A stretch of DNA of 64,000 bases, taken from the NCBI GenBank assembly GCA_035771165.1, contig JAWNZC010000446.1, positions 1,240,001-1,304,000 of the forward strand, given 5' to 3'. This DNA is from Paragorgia papillata. Taxonomy: Eukaryota; Cnidaria; Anthozoa; Scleralcyonacea; Coralliidae. Under the pieces are notes generated by a model. That model searched no databases and was not told the origin of the DNA. It saw nothing but the letters and a program-made list of their open reading frames with translations. This document shows positions 1-12,426 of this stretch, piece by piece. The position numbers and the translations under genes were made by a program. Each line of letters begins with the position of its first letter. Position 1 is the stretch's first letter.

Positions 1-727
1 ATATTTAAATAGTAGTTGTAATTAGATGAATGACCTAATGCATGCAGTATTTCAATATTAAAGTAATTAAACCAGCTATGTTTAATTGTTTATCCCTCTT
101 TAAAACAAACACGGTATTTTACTTTTTTTCAAGACAGAGACCATTTTCTGGATGGGGCCATGAATTTTTTTTTGAAAAATCGAAAACATCCTCCGCCCTG
201 GGGTAGCATTACTTTATGACCGGCACCGCTCCCTAAGTTTCTTCGTTTCATCCAAGTCCAGATGAAGCTTCGACACTATATTTCTTTTCAAATTTCATTC
301 CAAAATCTGATCTTTTGCCTCTTGAGACATCCACCGTTATGAATAAGTGAATAACAAATTTTAAGACTTGCATTTACGATTGACGTCAAAAGAAAACCGG
401 TTATAAGTCATGACCAAATTCCTTGATTAGGATTAGCGTTTGTGTTGTGGTCACGCCTATATGAAGTACCTGAGTAATTTTGGACATGCATGGACCCACA
501 ACCAGCAAACCGACCAATGAGAATTTTGCGTCACGATTTAGGAGATATCCTATACGCTTAAAAATTCTGTAGCATCCGTACAGGCAAGCTCTCCCTCTCT
601 AGTCAGCATCCCCCTCTCTCTCCCTCCACAACCTCAACAATAATCTGCTCGAGCCGAAATAGTGAAGGTGTAGGTGTTGGCGCGTGTACGTGCATTCACA
701 CTCAATTTCTAGTCCAAACTATCTCAC

Positions 728-955
728 CTTAAAAATAAGCTCGTCGACACTTGATGCACTGTATAACAAGGATACCCTTAAATCATCACCAAGTATCTTT
801 TCTTGCCACAATTCGGATATTTGCTTTATAATGGAGTACAATGGATTAATTCCTACTCCACCAGCAATCAGCAGCAAATTCTTAGAATTTTCACTTAATG
901 GATCGTGAAAAAAATCTCCGCCAACTTTCAATGAAACTTCGCTTCCAACTTGACA
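728..955 (-). CDS. OXNAD1: OXNAD1-like exon: NAD-binding segment
   Basis: The exon is 228 nt, phase 0 at both ends, with acceptor TTTTAG before 955 and donor GTGAGA after 728. It encodes 76 residues, starting [16 protein letters not shown] and including the glycine-rich [10 protein letters not shown] loop that contacts the nucleotide pyrophosphate in this fold. It ends at DELIFK, after which the reading frame continues only two codons into the intron. Confidence 0.85.
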
Positions 956-3900
956 CTAAAATACACAAAATACAAAATATATGTGAACGTGCAGGTTTTG
1001 TGCACGCTCTCATTGGTCACTTAGAAGACAACCGAAGACCGACGTTGCTTTTTTAGTTTTATTTTATCAATATTAACCTTTTGCTGCATGGCATTCCGAG
1101 GCGTCTCCCCTTGACGAGTAAAATCGTCTGGCGTTAGACACAGTAGAATATAAAGTTGTCCCACAACAACAATGCGAGTTCAAGGATTCAATAAAAAACA
1201 CCAATATAGGGAACCTAGAGGGAACCAACAGACACTTCCCGAATTCGCTTCAATGCCCACGAAACAATGGCTCCAAGTCGAGGTTGGCAATGAGATCGTA
1301 ATTGCATTTACTCCGTTGTTCGTGCTTATTAAAGCAAATTCGTGAAGCATCTATACATGACGTGACGTGCCTTGCCATGTCATTCCACTGCATAATATAA
1401 AATATTTCCTGAAACGTTCGATTATCCGCGTGGCGAGAGAAGAAGGTAGGGAATAGGGACTAGTATAATAGCCCTCTCTTTACGTGTAACATTATACCTT
1501 CGTATGCATCCAATAGGCAGGTGGGTGATCACTTCTTTTTACGGCTAAATCGATGAGTCGGTGTTTTTGCAATTTTCCGGGGCTGGAATACATTGAAAAT
1601 CCCCCCACAGTCTCGACTCCAGGAATTGTGAAATCTACCCTAGATATGAAAGGATACGTTACACGACGTCATTCAAAGGCCTTGTTAGAAGTTAACAATT
1701 GTTGTAAACAAAAACCATGCAATACTTTATTTATATTTCTCAAACTCATTAATAATTCATGAGGAAAATTCAAAATAAATCAATATTTAATCAGTATTTA
1801 GAAATCGGAGGAAGATTACGGTCAAATTTAGCAAACTTTGAGGTCGATTTTCTCTTAAAATATTGATCCGTTTGAGAAGCTATATCCAACACTCGTCAGT
1901 GTTCATCCTCCGATGTCTAAATACAGCCAAGCGGGTTAAACTGAAACTCGGCTTTGCCTCGTATTTTCAACCCGCTTGGCTGTATTTAGAAATCGGAGGA
2001 CGAACACTGACTCGCGTTGGATATATTACATATACCATTTCATATTATTTTAATAATCATTATGGTTAATTAAAAAATGACTTTAATCAATCAAAAACCG
2101 TGATCAAGCTGTATTCGCAGGCTACAGTGGCGTAGCCAGGGTTCTGTCTTTGGGGGAGCGAAATTGGTCGAGCGTCGAAGACGCGAGCCTCCTAGGGGGG
2201 TCCGAGGGCATGCCCCCCCGGAAATTTTTTGAATTCTAGAATCTCTCAGACTGCATTTCCCGCATTCTGAGGCGAGATTTAAAAAAATAACTGATCGCCA
2301 TAAATAGCAAAGTTTTGTTGTCTCCAAACCAAAACAATGTAGTACACATATCAAAATTTATTGAGAATTATTTATGATAAGTCGTATGTATGTGGACCTT
2401 GTAATGCTATATTTTCCATCTAGACTACACCAAACTGAAATTTGACCCATCAAAAAGTTTCAGGCCAAGTTCAAACCTGGAACTTCACATGAACCAAAAT
2501 CAATGCAAATTAGGTTAAATTACGGAAAACATTCTTGACAATTTGAGTTAGGTTTATATGCGTTTGACGTTTGAACTTGAACTAGGCCTAGGGCTTTGAT
2601 ATATTTCAAACAGTGCCATTCAAATTGTCGAGTTGGAATTTTATAGTAGCCAAAACTGACATATAGTCGATATACTCACACAAACAGCATTACAATTTGT
2701 AGTCGACACATGCATAGGCATAATTTGCAAGTATACGATATATAATTGGTATTTACATGCACAAGCAGCACAACAAATAATATGGTACTTAAACTAAATC
2801 AAGTCTTCTCGGTGCCATGCCTGCGAAAGTTTCTACGAGATTATCTACATTTAGTTCCTGTAATACATCAGACTCTACAGACATAAGCATCAGACTTTGA
2901 AGCCTTTCCTGTCCTATTGTGGACCTAAGTCGAGATTTAATGAGCTTGAGCTTCGAAAATGCCCTTTCTGCGCTCGAAGATGTGAGTGGCAGTGTTACGA
3001 GTCAACTTGCTTCTCCCTTGAAGGCTTCACTACGTAACATCATTACCCCCCCCCCCCTCCCTCAACAAGTTTCTCCCCGGATTTAAACTTTTCACAGGAA
3101 TGGCCTGGAAGACCATTGGCTACGCCACTGTCAGGCTACTGTACGAGTTCAAGTAACGGCATCTTACAGTTGCACAAATTAAAAACTCCCTACTAAACGG
3201 ACTTATGTTTATACTGATAACCCTATCATTCACATCTAAACTGCTCTCCCTAAAGATCAATAAGGGCTATCCCTAATTCGTGCAGTGTTGATACAGGAGA
3301 AAACCTGTGGTGTTTCGTAGAGTCAAACTGGAAGCACTCTTCTCGTACGAAGCCAAGGTAAAAAAATTTAATCTGATAACTTCACCGAGCAGGAATCGAA
3401 CAGGTCCAAGAAGTATACAAAGCCCGTGCAAAAAAGAAGTTAAAAGCTAAACTACCGTGCCACCAACACCTCTTGCAGGCTGCAGCAAAACCAACATGAA
3501 AGCGCTGCATGTGAGTAATATTTCTCTGAATCGACCAATAATTATGCAATAGATAAATCCCGAGAACGAGGGATGTATGCTATATAAAGACCCGAGCACG
3601 CGCAGCGTCCGAGGGCTTTATATCGCATACATGTACATCCCGATGTTCGAGGGATTTATCTGACTTAATTTATTATTGAAGAGGTTTTCCAACAAAGTTT
3701 TGTCTTTTTTTTCCACCTTGGACAAAGATTTTCCTTGTTTTTTTCTTCATTTCGTATCTAATTATTATTCAAGTTCTTTATGCGATATAAAGACCTCGGA
3801 AGAACAAAGAAAACCGACTCGATAATAAATTAATTACTGATAAAACACTGCTGCTCATGTTTTAAATATCACCAAAAGTATAATAGGGTCAGTAATTATT

Positions 3901-4195
3901 AATAATAATAATAGATACTGACATACTGTAAGTACTTCGGACAATTAACAGCATTATTTAATATATTGCAGCCCTCAATTGCAACTGGCTGCAATTTTTG
4001 CATGTCGTGGCCTCAGTAATTATCTATTAAACAACGAAATAATAGTTAGGGAAGAATTACATAAAAAAAACACACAACCATGTCGTACCACTGGCCAGCT
4101 TTAAACTTGAATCGTGTATCTGGAACGTGAATACTAATTCCTCTCACTGTTTTAGAAAGAGCTGTAACTTGGACTACAGTACCAACAGCAGTAAC
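728..4195 (-). CDS. OXNAD1: OXNAD1-like oxidoreductase (NAD-binding domain-containing protein 1), partial, three exons
   Basis: Three exons can be joined on the minus strand: 4195-4089, 1639-1498 and 955-728. Each has an AG acceptor and GT donor, and the codon phases agree (2, then 0, then 0). The first exon encodes a beta-barrel flavin-domain segment ending in the conserved KAGQW. The second continues with [15 protein letters not shown] and ends at [10 protein letters not shown]. The third holds VGGDFF, then the nucleotide-binding signature [13 protein letters not shown] and LLYSA. This order matches the ferredoxin-NADP reductase-like fold of animal OXNAD1, which is generally taken to be a mitochondrial NAD(P)H oxidoreductase of unclear substrate. 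The N-terminal exon(s) before 4195 were not identified. The C-terminal exon(s), which should carry the CGPPPM-type motif, are not in bases 1-727 and presumably lie outside the window. The 2.4-kb intron contains a hAT element. The family call rests on motif order alone. Confidence 0.85.
1498..1639 (-). CDS. OXNAD1: OXNAD1-like exon: middle FAD-domain segment
   Basis: This 142-nt exon gives one base to finish the tryptophan codon begun in the upstream exon, then 47 full codons. It begins [20 protein letters not shown] and ends [17 protein letters not shown] before a GTATAA donor. The VGGFS and HPPA-W-H elements are characteristic of OXNAD1. It is too short to stand out as an open frame and was found by following the splice phase. 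Confidence 0.85.
1793..2025. repeat. Palindromic MITE family A, copy 1, plus a solo fragment
   Basis: Bases 1881-2025 form a foldback with arms of about 57 bp and a short spacer. The arms share CTCCGATGTCTAAATACAGC and its complement, and the outermost bases pair as TATATCCAAC with GTTGGATATA. A detached piece of one arm (TATTTAGAAATCGGAGGA) lies at 1793-1815. A second copy is at 24019-24128. No transposase is present. Confidence 0.8.
2125..3130 (-). mobile_element. hAT-family DNA transposon remnant with TIRs and near-exact 8-bp TSD
   Basis: The element starts CAGTGGCGTAGCCA and ends with its complement TGGCTACGCCACTG. It is flanked by GCAGGCTA (2117-2124) and TCAGGCTA (3131-3138), which match at 7 of 8 positions, as expected for a hAT 8-bp duplication. 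Inside, minus strand about 2995-2795 still encodes the end of a hAT transposase: the dimerisation segment [20 protein letters not shown], then [10 protein letters not shown] and a stop. An in-frame stop lies just upstream of this segment and the rest of the transposase is missing, so the copy is dead. It lies in an OXNAD1 intron. Confidence 0.85.
2795..2995 (-). pseudogene. hAT transposase C-terminal dimerisation domain fragment
   Basis: About 65 codons read in one frame from [12 protein letters not shown] to RRLDLV and then a stop. The S-x-A-E-R-x-F-S-x-L-K pattern with R-x-T-I-G-Q-x-R-L is the hallmark of the hAT C-terminal dimerisation region. There is no start codon, no RNase H-like catalytic domain and no BED or TTF-type zinc finger nearby, so this is a relic inside the 2125-3130 element. 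Confidence 0.8.
3551..3660. repeat. Palindromic MITE
   Basis: A foldback of about 110 bp. GATAAATCCC at the left pairs with GGGATTTATC at the right, and TATGCTATATAAAGACC pairs imperfectly with GGGCTTTATATCGCATA. The centre is GC-rich. A related piece with GCGATATAAAGACCTCGG lies just downstream near 3780-3800. Confidence 0.7.
4089..4195 (-). CDS. OXNAD1: OXNAD1-like exon: N-terminal FAD-domain strand
   Basis: This 107-nt exon starts in phase 0 after a TACAG acceptor and ends KAGQ plus two bases of a tryptophan codon. The donor, GTACGA, is weaker than consensus. The RFKFKAGQW stretch is the typical entry into the flavin-binding barrel. Upstream coding sequence, including any mitochondrial presequence, was not found. 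Confidence 0.75.
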
Positions 4196-4487
4196 CTGTA
4201 ACACGCAGAAACAGTAAAAGAACTAAAAACTCACCAATGATTCAGAGGGAAAATATTTTTAATAGATTAATGTTTATTAATCAGTTGTAGTACGTCATAC
4301 AAAATACTCTAAATTGAAACATACTATTTGTTCAAATTTCTTAGCTAAAACAAGTTTTACCTTTAAATTTTGGGAAATATGAACATTTTATATTCAGTGC
4401 AGTAGAGGAACATATTTCGTGTCCGAGTTGCATTATAGGACATATACGTGCAAACGCTTGTGACTAATTGTTGGAAAATATATGAAT

Positions 4488-4610
4488 CTAAGGGGGCGAT
4501 TACATGGACTGGGCTGGACCGGTTAACCGAGCTAGCCCGGTTAACCGGGATGAGTTTACGAAACGATTACATGGAGCGGGCTAGCCCGGTAAGCCGGGAT
4601 GATTTCAGGC
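4488..4610. repeat. Two tandem GC-rich repeat units
   Basis: Two units each start CGATTACATGGA and continue with GGGCT-CCGGTTAACCGG-type sequence ending GGGATGA. They contain the inverted motif CCGGTTAACCGG. Similar CCGGTTACC/GGTAACCGG motifs occur in the foldback at 21.15-21.34 kb, so this is probably the end of a related MITE. Confidence 0.55.
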
Positions 4611-4986
4611 CGAAATTCGCAATTATCAAGTAAATAAGGGCAAAGCTACGTTAGTTTTACTTCAGTTTTACACTAATTAGTCTATTATTTATTTTGTAAG
4701 CCCATCGTTAATAAAAAGATTGTTAAAGTCTTTTTAAGCGTCTTCACGAAGACTAATTAATTTATTAAATCTTCGCTCCGATCACGAAACACACAAACAA
4801 CGTTGATGTTCCATTTCAATTCCTTTCAGCACTATTTATTTACACAGTCAAGCAAACGAACGCGTATCGAACCGAGTTGGCGAGTTCAACAGTTTTTCAG
4901 CCCGGTTTGCCGTATATTGTTGTAGTATTTTGGGTAACCCATGTTAGCTATAACCAAAGAGTGTAATTTAAAAGAATTGCGAACTA

Positions 4987-5102
4987 GAAAATATCAGTCA
5001 TTCTATTTTTTGTTAGTTGAAGTAATTCCTTACAGATTCTCTTGGTAATGATGCCGTCCTCTCCAAGTGTGTAGACCCATGATCTGACATATGTCTGGAA
5101 AA
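4987..5102 (-). CDS. Candidate exon of an unrecognised gene
   Basis: After a strong pyrimidine tract and CAG acceptor, a frame of about 37 codons reads TYVRSWVYTLGEDGIITKRI and continues to a stop near 4987. A GTAAGG donor inside the frame could end the exon earlier. No protein family is recognised. It lies between the OXNAD1 exons and the poly-G tract, so it might be an upstream OXNAD1 exon or chance. Confidence 0.2.
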
Positions 5103-5157
5103 ACAGTGAAAGCCACATGATGCTTACAATGTGCTTTAATAGTGTATAATTAGTAGT

Positions 5158-5173
5158 GGGGGGGGGGGGGGGG

Positions 5174-5215
<42 letters not shown>
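5158..5215. repeat. Poly-G tract
   Basis: Two long G runs separated by TTGGGAGG occupy about 55 bases of the plus strand. The tract could form G-quadruplexes and is a likely place for assembly length error. The proline-rich frame it produces on the minus strand is an artefact. Confidence 0.9.
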
Positions 5216-5216
<1 letters not shown>

Positions 5217-5274
5217 AAGGAAGGGAATTAATCATCTCATTATTAACACAGTTGAACCAGTATTTTAATAATAT

Positions 5275-8200
5275 TTTCCTACACAGGGTCATGTTAATCA
5301 GGATTCTAACATTTCCCTACACAGGATCATGTTAATAAAAATTTTAACATTTTCCTACATAGGATCATGTTAATCAAGATAATAACATTTTCCTACACAA
5401 GGACATGTTTAAATCAGAATTCTAACATTTTCCTACACAGTCATGTTAATCAGATCCTAACATTTTCCTACACAGGATCATGTTAATCAAGATTATAACA
5501 TTTTCCTACACAAGGACATGTTTAAATCAGAATTCTAACATTTTCAGGCACAGGATCATGTTAATCAGAATCCTAACATTTTCCTACACAAAATCATGTT
5601 AATCAGAATCCTAGCTAACATTTCCCTACACAGGATCATGTTAATCAAGATTCTAACATTTTTCCTACACAGGATCATGTTAATCAGAATCCTAACATTT
5701 TCCTACATAGGATCATGTTAATCAGAATCCTAACATTTTCCTACATAGGATCATGTTAATCAGAATCCTAACATTTCCCTACACAGGATCATGTTAATCA
5801 GAATTCTAACATTTTCCTACACAGGATCATGTTAATCAGAATTCTAACATTTCCCTACACAGGATCATGTTAATCAGAATTCTAACATTTCCCTACACAG
5901 GATCATGTTAATCAGAATTCTAACATTTCCCTACACAGGATCATGTTAATCAGAATTCTAACATTTCCCTACACAGGATCATGTTAATCAGAATCCTAAC
6001 ATTTCCCTACACAGGATCATGTTAATCAGAATCCTAACATTTCCCTACACAGGATCATGTTAATCAGAATTCTAACATTTTCCTACACAGGATCATGTTA
6101 ATCAGAATTCTAACATTTCCCTACATAGGATCATGTTAATCAGAATTCTAACATTTTCCTACATAGGATCATGTTAATCAGAATCCTAACATTTTCCTAC
6201 ATAGGATCATGTTAATCAGAATCCTAACATTTCCCTACACAGGATCATGTTAATCAGAATTCTAACATTTTCCTACACAGGATCATGTTAATCAGAATTC
6301 TAACATTTTCCTACACAGGATCATGTTAATCAGAATTCTAACATTTCCCTACACAGGATCATGTTAATCAGAATTCTAACATTTCCCTACACAGGATCAT
6401 GTTAATCAGAATCCTAACATTTCCCTACACAGGATCATGTTAATCAGAATTCTAACATTTTCCTAGTACACAGGATCATGTTAATCAGAATTCTAACATT
6501 TTCCTACACAGGATCATGTTAATCAGATCCTAACATTTTCCTACACAGGATCATGTTAATCAAGATTATAACATTTTCCTACACAAGGACATGTTTAAAT
6601 CAGAATTCTAACATTTTCAGGCACAGGATCATGTTAATCAGAATCCTAACATTTTCCTACACAAAATCATGTTAATCAGAATCCTAGCTAACATTTCCCT
6701 ACACAGGATCATGTTAATCAAGATTCTAACATTTTTCCTACACAGGATCATGTTAATCAGAATCCTAACATTTTCCTACATAGGATCATGTTAATCAGAA
6801 TTCCAACATTTCCCTACACAGGATCATGTTAATCAGAATCCTAACATTTTCCTACATAGGATCATGTTAATCAGAATTCTAACATTTCCCTACACAGGAT
6901 CATGTTAATCAGAATTCTAACATTTCCCTACACAGGATCATGTTAATCAGAATCCTAACATTTTCCTACACAGGATCATGTTAATCAGAATTCTAACATT
7001 TCCCTACACAGGATCATGTTAATCAGAATTCTAACATTTTCCTACATAGGATCATGTTAATCAGAATCCTAACATTTCCCTACACAGGATCATGTTAATC
7101 AGAATTCTAACATTTTCCTACACAGGATCATGTTAATCAGAATCCTAACATTTTCCTACACAGGATCATGTTAATCAGAATTCTAACATTTCCCTACACA
7201 GGATCATGTTAATCAGAATTCTAACATTTTCCTACATAGGATCATGTTAATCAGAATCCTAACATTTCCCTACACAGGATCATGTTAATCAGAATTCTAA
7301 CATTTTCCTACACAGGATCATGTTAATCAGAATTCTAACATTAATTTCCTACATAGGATCATGTTAATCAGAATTCTAACATTTCCCTACACAGGATCAT
7401 GTTAATCAGAATTCTAACATTTCCCTACACAGGATCATGTTAATCAGAATCCTAACATTTTCCTACACAGGATCATGTTAATCAGAATTCTAACATTTCC
7501 CTACACAGGATCATGTTAATCAGAATTCTAACATTTTCCTACACAGGATCATGTTAATCAGAATTCTAACATTTTCCTACATAGGATCATGTTAATCAGA
7601 ATCCTAACATTTCCCTACACAGGATCATGTTAATCAGAATTCTAACATTTCCCTACATAGGATCATGCATGTTAATCAGAATCCTAACATTTTCCTACAC
7701 AGGATCATGTTAATCAGAATTCTAACATTTTCCTACATAGGATCATGTTAATCAGAATCCTAACATTTTCCTACACAGGATCATGTTAATCAGAATTCTA
7801 ACATTTTCCTAGTACACAGGATCATGTTAATCAGAATTCTAACATTTTCCTACACAGGATCATGTTAATCAGAATTCTAACATTTCCCTACATAGGATCA
7901 TGCATGTTAATCAGAATCCTAACATTTTCCTACACAGGATCATGTTAATCAGAATTCTAACATTTTCCTACATAGGATCATGTTAATCAGAATCCTAACA
8001 TTTTCCTACACAGGATCATGTTAATCAGAATTCTAACATTTTCCTACATAGGATCATGTTAATCAGAATTCTAACATTTTCCTACACAGGATCATGTTAA
8101 TCAGAATTCTAACATTTCCCTATACAGGATCATGTTAATCAGAATCCTAACATTTTCCTATACAGGATCATGTTAATCAGAATTCTAACATTTTCCTAGT

Positions 8201-9525
8201 ACACAGGATCATGTTAATCAGAATTCTAACATTTTCCTACACAGGATCATGTTAATCAGAATTCTAACATTTTCCTAGTACACAGGATCATGTTAATCAG
8301 AATTCTAACATTTTCCTACATAGGATCATGTTAATCAGAATTCTAACATTTTCCTACACAGGATCATGTTAATCAGAATTCTAACATTTTCCTACATAGG
8401 ATCATGTTAATCAGAATTCTAACATTTTCCTATACAGGATCATGTTAATCAGAATTCTAACATTTCCCTACACTGGATCATGTTAATCAGAATCCTAACA
8501 TTTCCCTACACAGGATCATGTTAATCAGAATTCTAACATTTCCCTACACAGGATCATGTTAATCAGAATTCTAACATTTCCCTACATAGGATCATGCATG
8601 TTAATCAGAATCCTAACATTTTCCTACACAGGATCATGTTAATCAGAATTCTAACATTTTCCTACATAGGATCATGTTAATCAGAATTCTAACATTTTCC
8701 TACACAGGATCATGTTAATCAGAATTCTAACATTTCCCTATACAGGATCATGTTAATCAGAATCCTAACATTTTCCTATACAGGATCATGTTAATCAGAA
8801 TTCTAACATTTTCCTAGTACACAGGATCATGTTAATCAGAATTCTAACATTTTCCTACACAGGATCATGTTAATCAGAATTCTAACATTTTCCTAGTACA
8901 CAGGATCATGTTAATCAGAATTCTAACATTTTCCTACATAGGATCATGTTAATCAGAATTCTAACATTTTCCTACACAGGATCATGTTAATCAGAATTCT
9001 AACATTTTCCTACATAGGATCATGTTAATCAGAATTCTAACATTTTCCTATACAGGATCATGTTAATCAGAATTCTAACATTTCCCTACACAGGATCATG
9101 TTAATCAGAATTCTAACATTTTCCTACACAGGATCATGTTAATCAGAATTCTAACATTAATTTCCTACATAGGATCATGTTAATCAGAATTCTAACATTT
9201 TCCTACACAGGATCATGTTAATCAGAATTCTAACATTTCCCTACACAGGATCATGTTAATCAGAATTCTAACATTTTCCTACACAGGATCATGTTAATCA
9301 GAATTCTAACATTTTCCTACATAGGATCATGTTAATCAGAATTCTAACATTTTCCTACACAGGATCATGTTTAATAAGAATGAATTCTATTAACATTTTC
9401 CTAACACTAAATCATGCATGTTAATCAGAATCCTAACGTTTCCCTACACAAGAACAATGTTAATAAGGATCCTACACTGTAGCTAACATTAATTTCCTAC
9501 ACAGGATCATCTTAATCAGGATCCT
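5275..9525. repeat. 38-bp satellite array (about 110 units)
   Basis: The unit runs GGATCATGTTAATCAGAATT then CTAACATTTTCCTACACA, 38 bp. Variants alternate between GAATTCT and GAATCCT, TTTTCC and TTTCCC, and CACAG and CATAG. Occasional insertions (AGTA before CACAGG, a doubled GCAT, an extra AAT) shift the period. Outer units at both ends are the most diverged. Blocks of units are duplicated: the diverged block near 5445-5640 recurs near 6525-6720, and the block at 8111 recurs at 8729. Units contain an imperfect inverted repeat centred on GAATTC. There are no unique spacers and no coding function. Confidence 0.95.
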
Positions 9526-11990
9526 TGTAGACAAATTATAACATATGGCCTGATATTACAGTAGACTATTAAATTGAACACACAGTGGTGTACCGTGACC
9601 ATTTTGGATGGGGGATGAACACCTGGGTGCAGATTTTCTTCCATTGCTTTTCAGTTTTATCCTGCACTGTTGGGCTGAAAATGCTCAATTAAATCGAACT
9701 TTATAGAAATGACAAAGTTTAAACAGTTGATGTTTTCCCAACTTCCAGTCAGACCAATCACTTTTACTGACAATGCGTTTTACTGATCAATTCAGTGTAT
9801 CGTATGCCCTGTGAACACATAACAATGTTACACTTGGACTCATTAAATTAATAAATTTTTCACACACCCATTAGTAACAATACTGTATTATAAATGTTGG
9901 TCAAAAAAGTCAGTCCCAAATAATGAAACTAACTTTTCGGTCTTGACTGTTTAGTTAAGTTTAGTTTAGTTAATTAGATTTTATTGAAAGAGGATAACAC
10001 TATTAAGACAGTAAAATAACTGATAACTCTGTGGTCCTCTAAGCAAATTATTACAGGAATTTTGAAATATATGAGGCTAACATTATATACAAGAGCAGAA
10101 AAATATAAAATAAAACTAATTAAGAATAAATGAAATATTAATTTAATCTTTGGAACACCTCAAAGTGATGATATTTTCTGGGCATCCAAAAATGTTTTAT
10201 ACAGTTTTTTCTTAAAACTATTTAAACTTACAGCCTTTCTAATATTAATATCAATGCTGTTCCAGTCTTTAATAGAACTGTCTGGTATGATAATTATGTC
10301 TGTTGCTTAGGAACTTGAGGAGAGGAGTTTAAGGAAAGATGGTAAGCATAGACTATTAGACTGATAAAAAAACGTATGCCCTGGAATGCAAAGCACATCC
10401 CCACCCCACAAAAAAAAATCTTTGAAATGCTTGCCCCTGGCTAGGAGAATGCTCGGGTCCTAGGAAAATTTTGAACTATATGATCTCTGAAATACATGTG
10501 TACCATTTCTTGCATTTGGAGGAAATACTCCAACAGGGGCACAGGAACTAGGGGGAAAACGGGGCATGTGACCCCCCCCCCCCCAGGAAAACGTATCCCA
10601 GCACTTCCTGGGAGTGGGGAGTTGTGTTGATCGTCTGGTCCCACGGATGTCCCGGGGGTGGGGGTTGGGGGAGGGGGAGGGGTAGGTGTGGGGAATATAA
10701 ATACCCACCCTTGAAGGGTTTGGTGCCTAGCCTGCAAGCATGCTGCCAGTTGGCAAATGGCATTCTTTGAGGTAAAATCAATCCAATTTGTCAGACAGTG
10801 AATGGTTGGCAAGGAACAATCTTTCAAAGCTGATCACTATATTTAAAGGTTTGGATGCTGAAATATTTGAAATGTTGAAATATTAAAATATGCAATTATT
10901 TGTCAATGTTTTCCCTGGGGTGGGGGAATTTTCTTTTTTCATGTGCCCAGGGGTGGAGAATATGCAGTTTAGTAATGAAAAATATGGAAATTCCCCGGGG
11001 GGTGTCCAGGCGGGGGATGGTCACAGCAAGAATTGAACCATGCATTTATAATGATATATCATATATGTATATATAAGTATATTTGATTATAATATATATT
11101 AAACAACATAAAATTTAAACAAAATAAACAGTGGATGATCATAGAATATAAAGGTATACATACCGGTAAAAAGCTGCAACAAGTTTAGAAAATATTCGCA
11201 CTTTCTTGATAGGCACTGGCGAACAAACATTCATATTTCTAAAATATTTTCAGGTATCAGCGGTATTCTCCAATAAAATTGGTTCGCTGGCTCAAGAAGT
11301 ACGATGTTGCCTTGGTGACCAGAATCTCCGGTTGAATTAATCACTTGAATGGTTGATTGGTTGGTGCCTAAATTGGTGTTATATATATGGACACAGATGG
11401 ACGATGGTTAGTAGTGTACTACTTGTTGATTTTTACTTTGTACTAAACCATCTCATTACTTGGAACAGGATAATGAATGCGACTACACCACTAGGGGTAG
11501 GGAGTAGGGTCCAGACTGCTAATTTTGCAAAGCGCGCACAAGAAATATTTGGACCAAAAAATGCGCACATTCTTGGACGAAATACAAGTGATTGAGGTAA
11601 AGGTTGAAGACATTTTAGTGCTTTTGTTTGTACTATTGGTCTTTTTGAACTGAATTTGCGCACATAATAGCGTTAAACAATCAAAGTGCGCACATGATCT
11701 TAAAAAGTGCGCCCAGCCTGGAAGATTTTCCCCCGGGCGTACAATTTGACCACTAGGTCTATTTCATTGATTACAAATAATAAATGAACTGTAAGAGGTT
11801 AGCCTGTTACTGTACTACTAGCTGTTTTGTAAATCTCTCAATATATCTGATTTCTGAATTTTCAAGTTCTCATGAATTCGTATTATTAAAACTCAATGTT
11901 AATATAATGGGTTTCCGGTTTCCCGACCCTACCTAGTTTTTTGCTAGCAAAATGCCGACCCTAATCTTTTTATTGAATTTTTAAGGAGCA
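9526..11990. other. Gene-free stretch with transposon debris
   Basis: No supported gene is visible. The stretch holds several G-run and C-run islands (about 10565-10690, 10915-11030) typical of decayed DNA transposons. A short inverted GTGACCAT/ATGGTCAC pair lies near 9597 and 11018 and might mark element ends, but the termini do not otherwise match. The frames at 10441-10827 are generated by the G/C runs. Confidence 0.5.
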
Positions 11991-12000
11991 AGGGCCAGAG

Positions 12001-12209
12001 TAGCCTGGTACCCTGGCCCAATTTCAAAAGAAATATGGGCCAGGTAACCACTAATCTCATTCTCGCGTCATCAGGGCTAAATCCACTTATGACGATTGCA
12101 GTTTTACTCATAGCCACTGAAAACGCGTGAAATTTTAACCAATAGGAAAGCAGAAGTCTTTAGTGGTTACCTGGCCCATATTCTTTCATTGGGCCAGGGT
12201 ACCAGGCTA
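12001..12209. mobile_element. MITE with about 53-bp TIRs and exact 9-bp TSD
   Basis: The left terminus TAGCCTGGTACCCTGGCCCA and the right terminus TGGGCCAGGGTACCAGGCTA are perfect complements at their ends, and the similarity extends to GGGCCAGGTAACCACTA. The 9-bp sequence GGGCCAGAG is present exactly at 11992-12000 and again at 12210-12218. A 9-bp duplication fits Mutator-like elements better than hAT or Tc1/mariner. No coding capacity. Confidence 0.85.
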
Positions 12210-12426
12210 GGGCCAGAGTTGCAGCATGATTTGCATCTTGGGATACCAAGCATGGTGTCACAACCTAGTAATGTTCTCAAAATTAGCTTTAATAGATGTG
12301 CTAGCGTAATTGACATTTGGTGTTGGAAAGAATATTATTGTTATTCCTAGCCACTAAATTAAAAAAAGTAAAATCCTACCTAAGTTTTTGTGAAGAGAAA
12401 TAGGAAACCCAGGTATTTTTTTTTGG

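Noticed and set aside
2091..2354. 87-codon minus-strand frame
   Set aside because: It covers the terminal part of the hAT element, with no domain and no conservation signal.
5100..5292. Polyproline protein start
   Set aside because: The prolines are the complement of the poly-G tract.
5275..9525. CRISPR-like array
   Set aside because: All units are repeat with no unique spacers, and the DNA is animal nuclear sequence.
10441..10827. Overlapping minus-strand frames of 77-128 codons
   Set aside because: Three overlapping frames caused by G/C runs in transposon debris.
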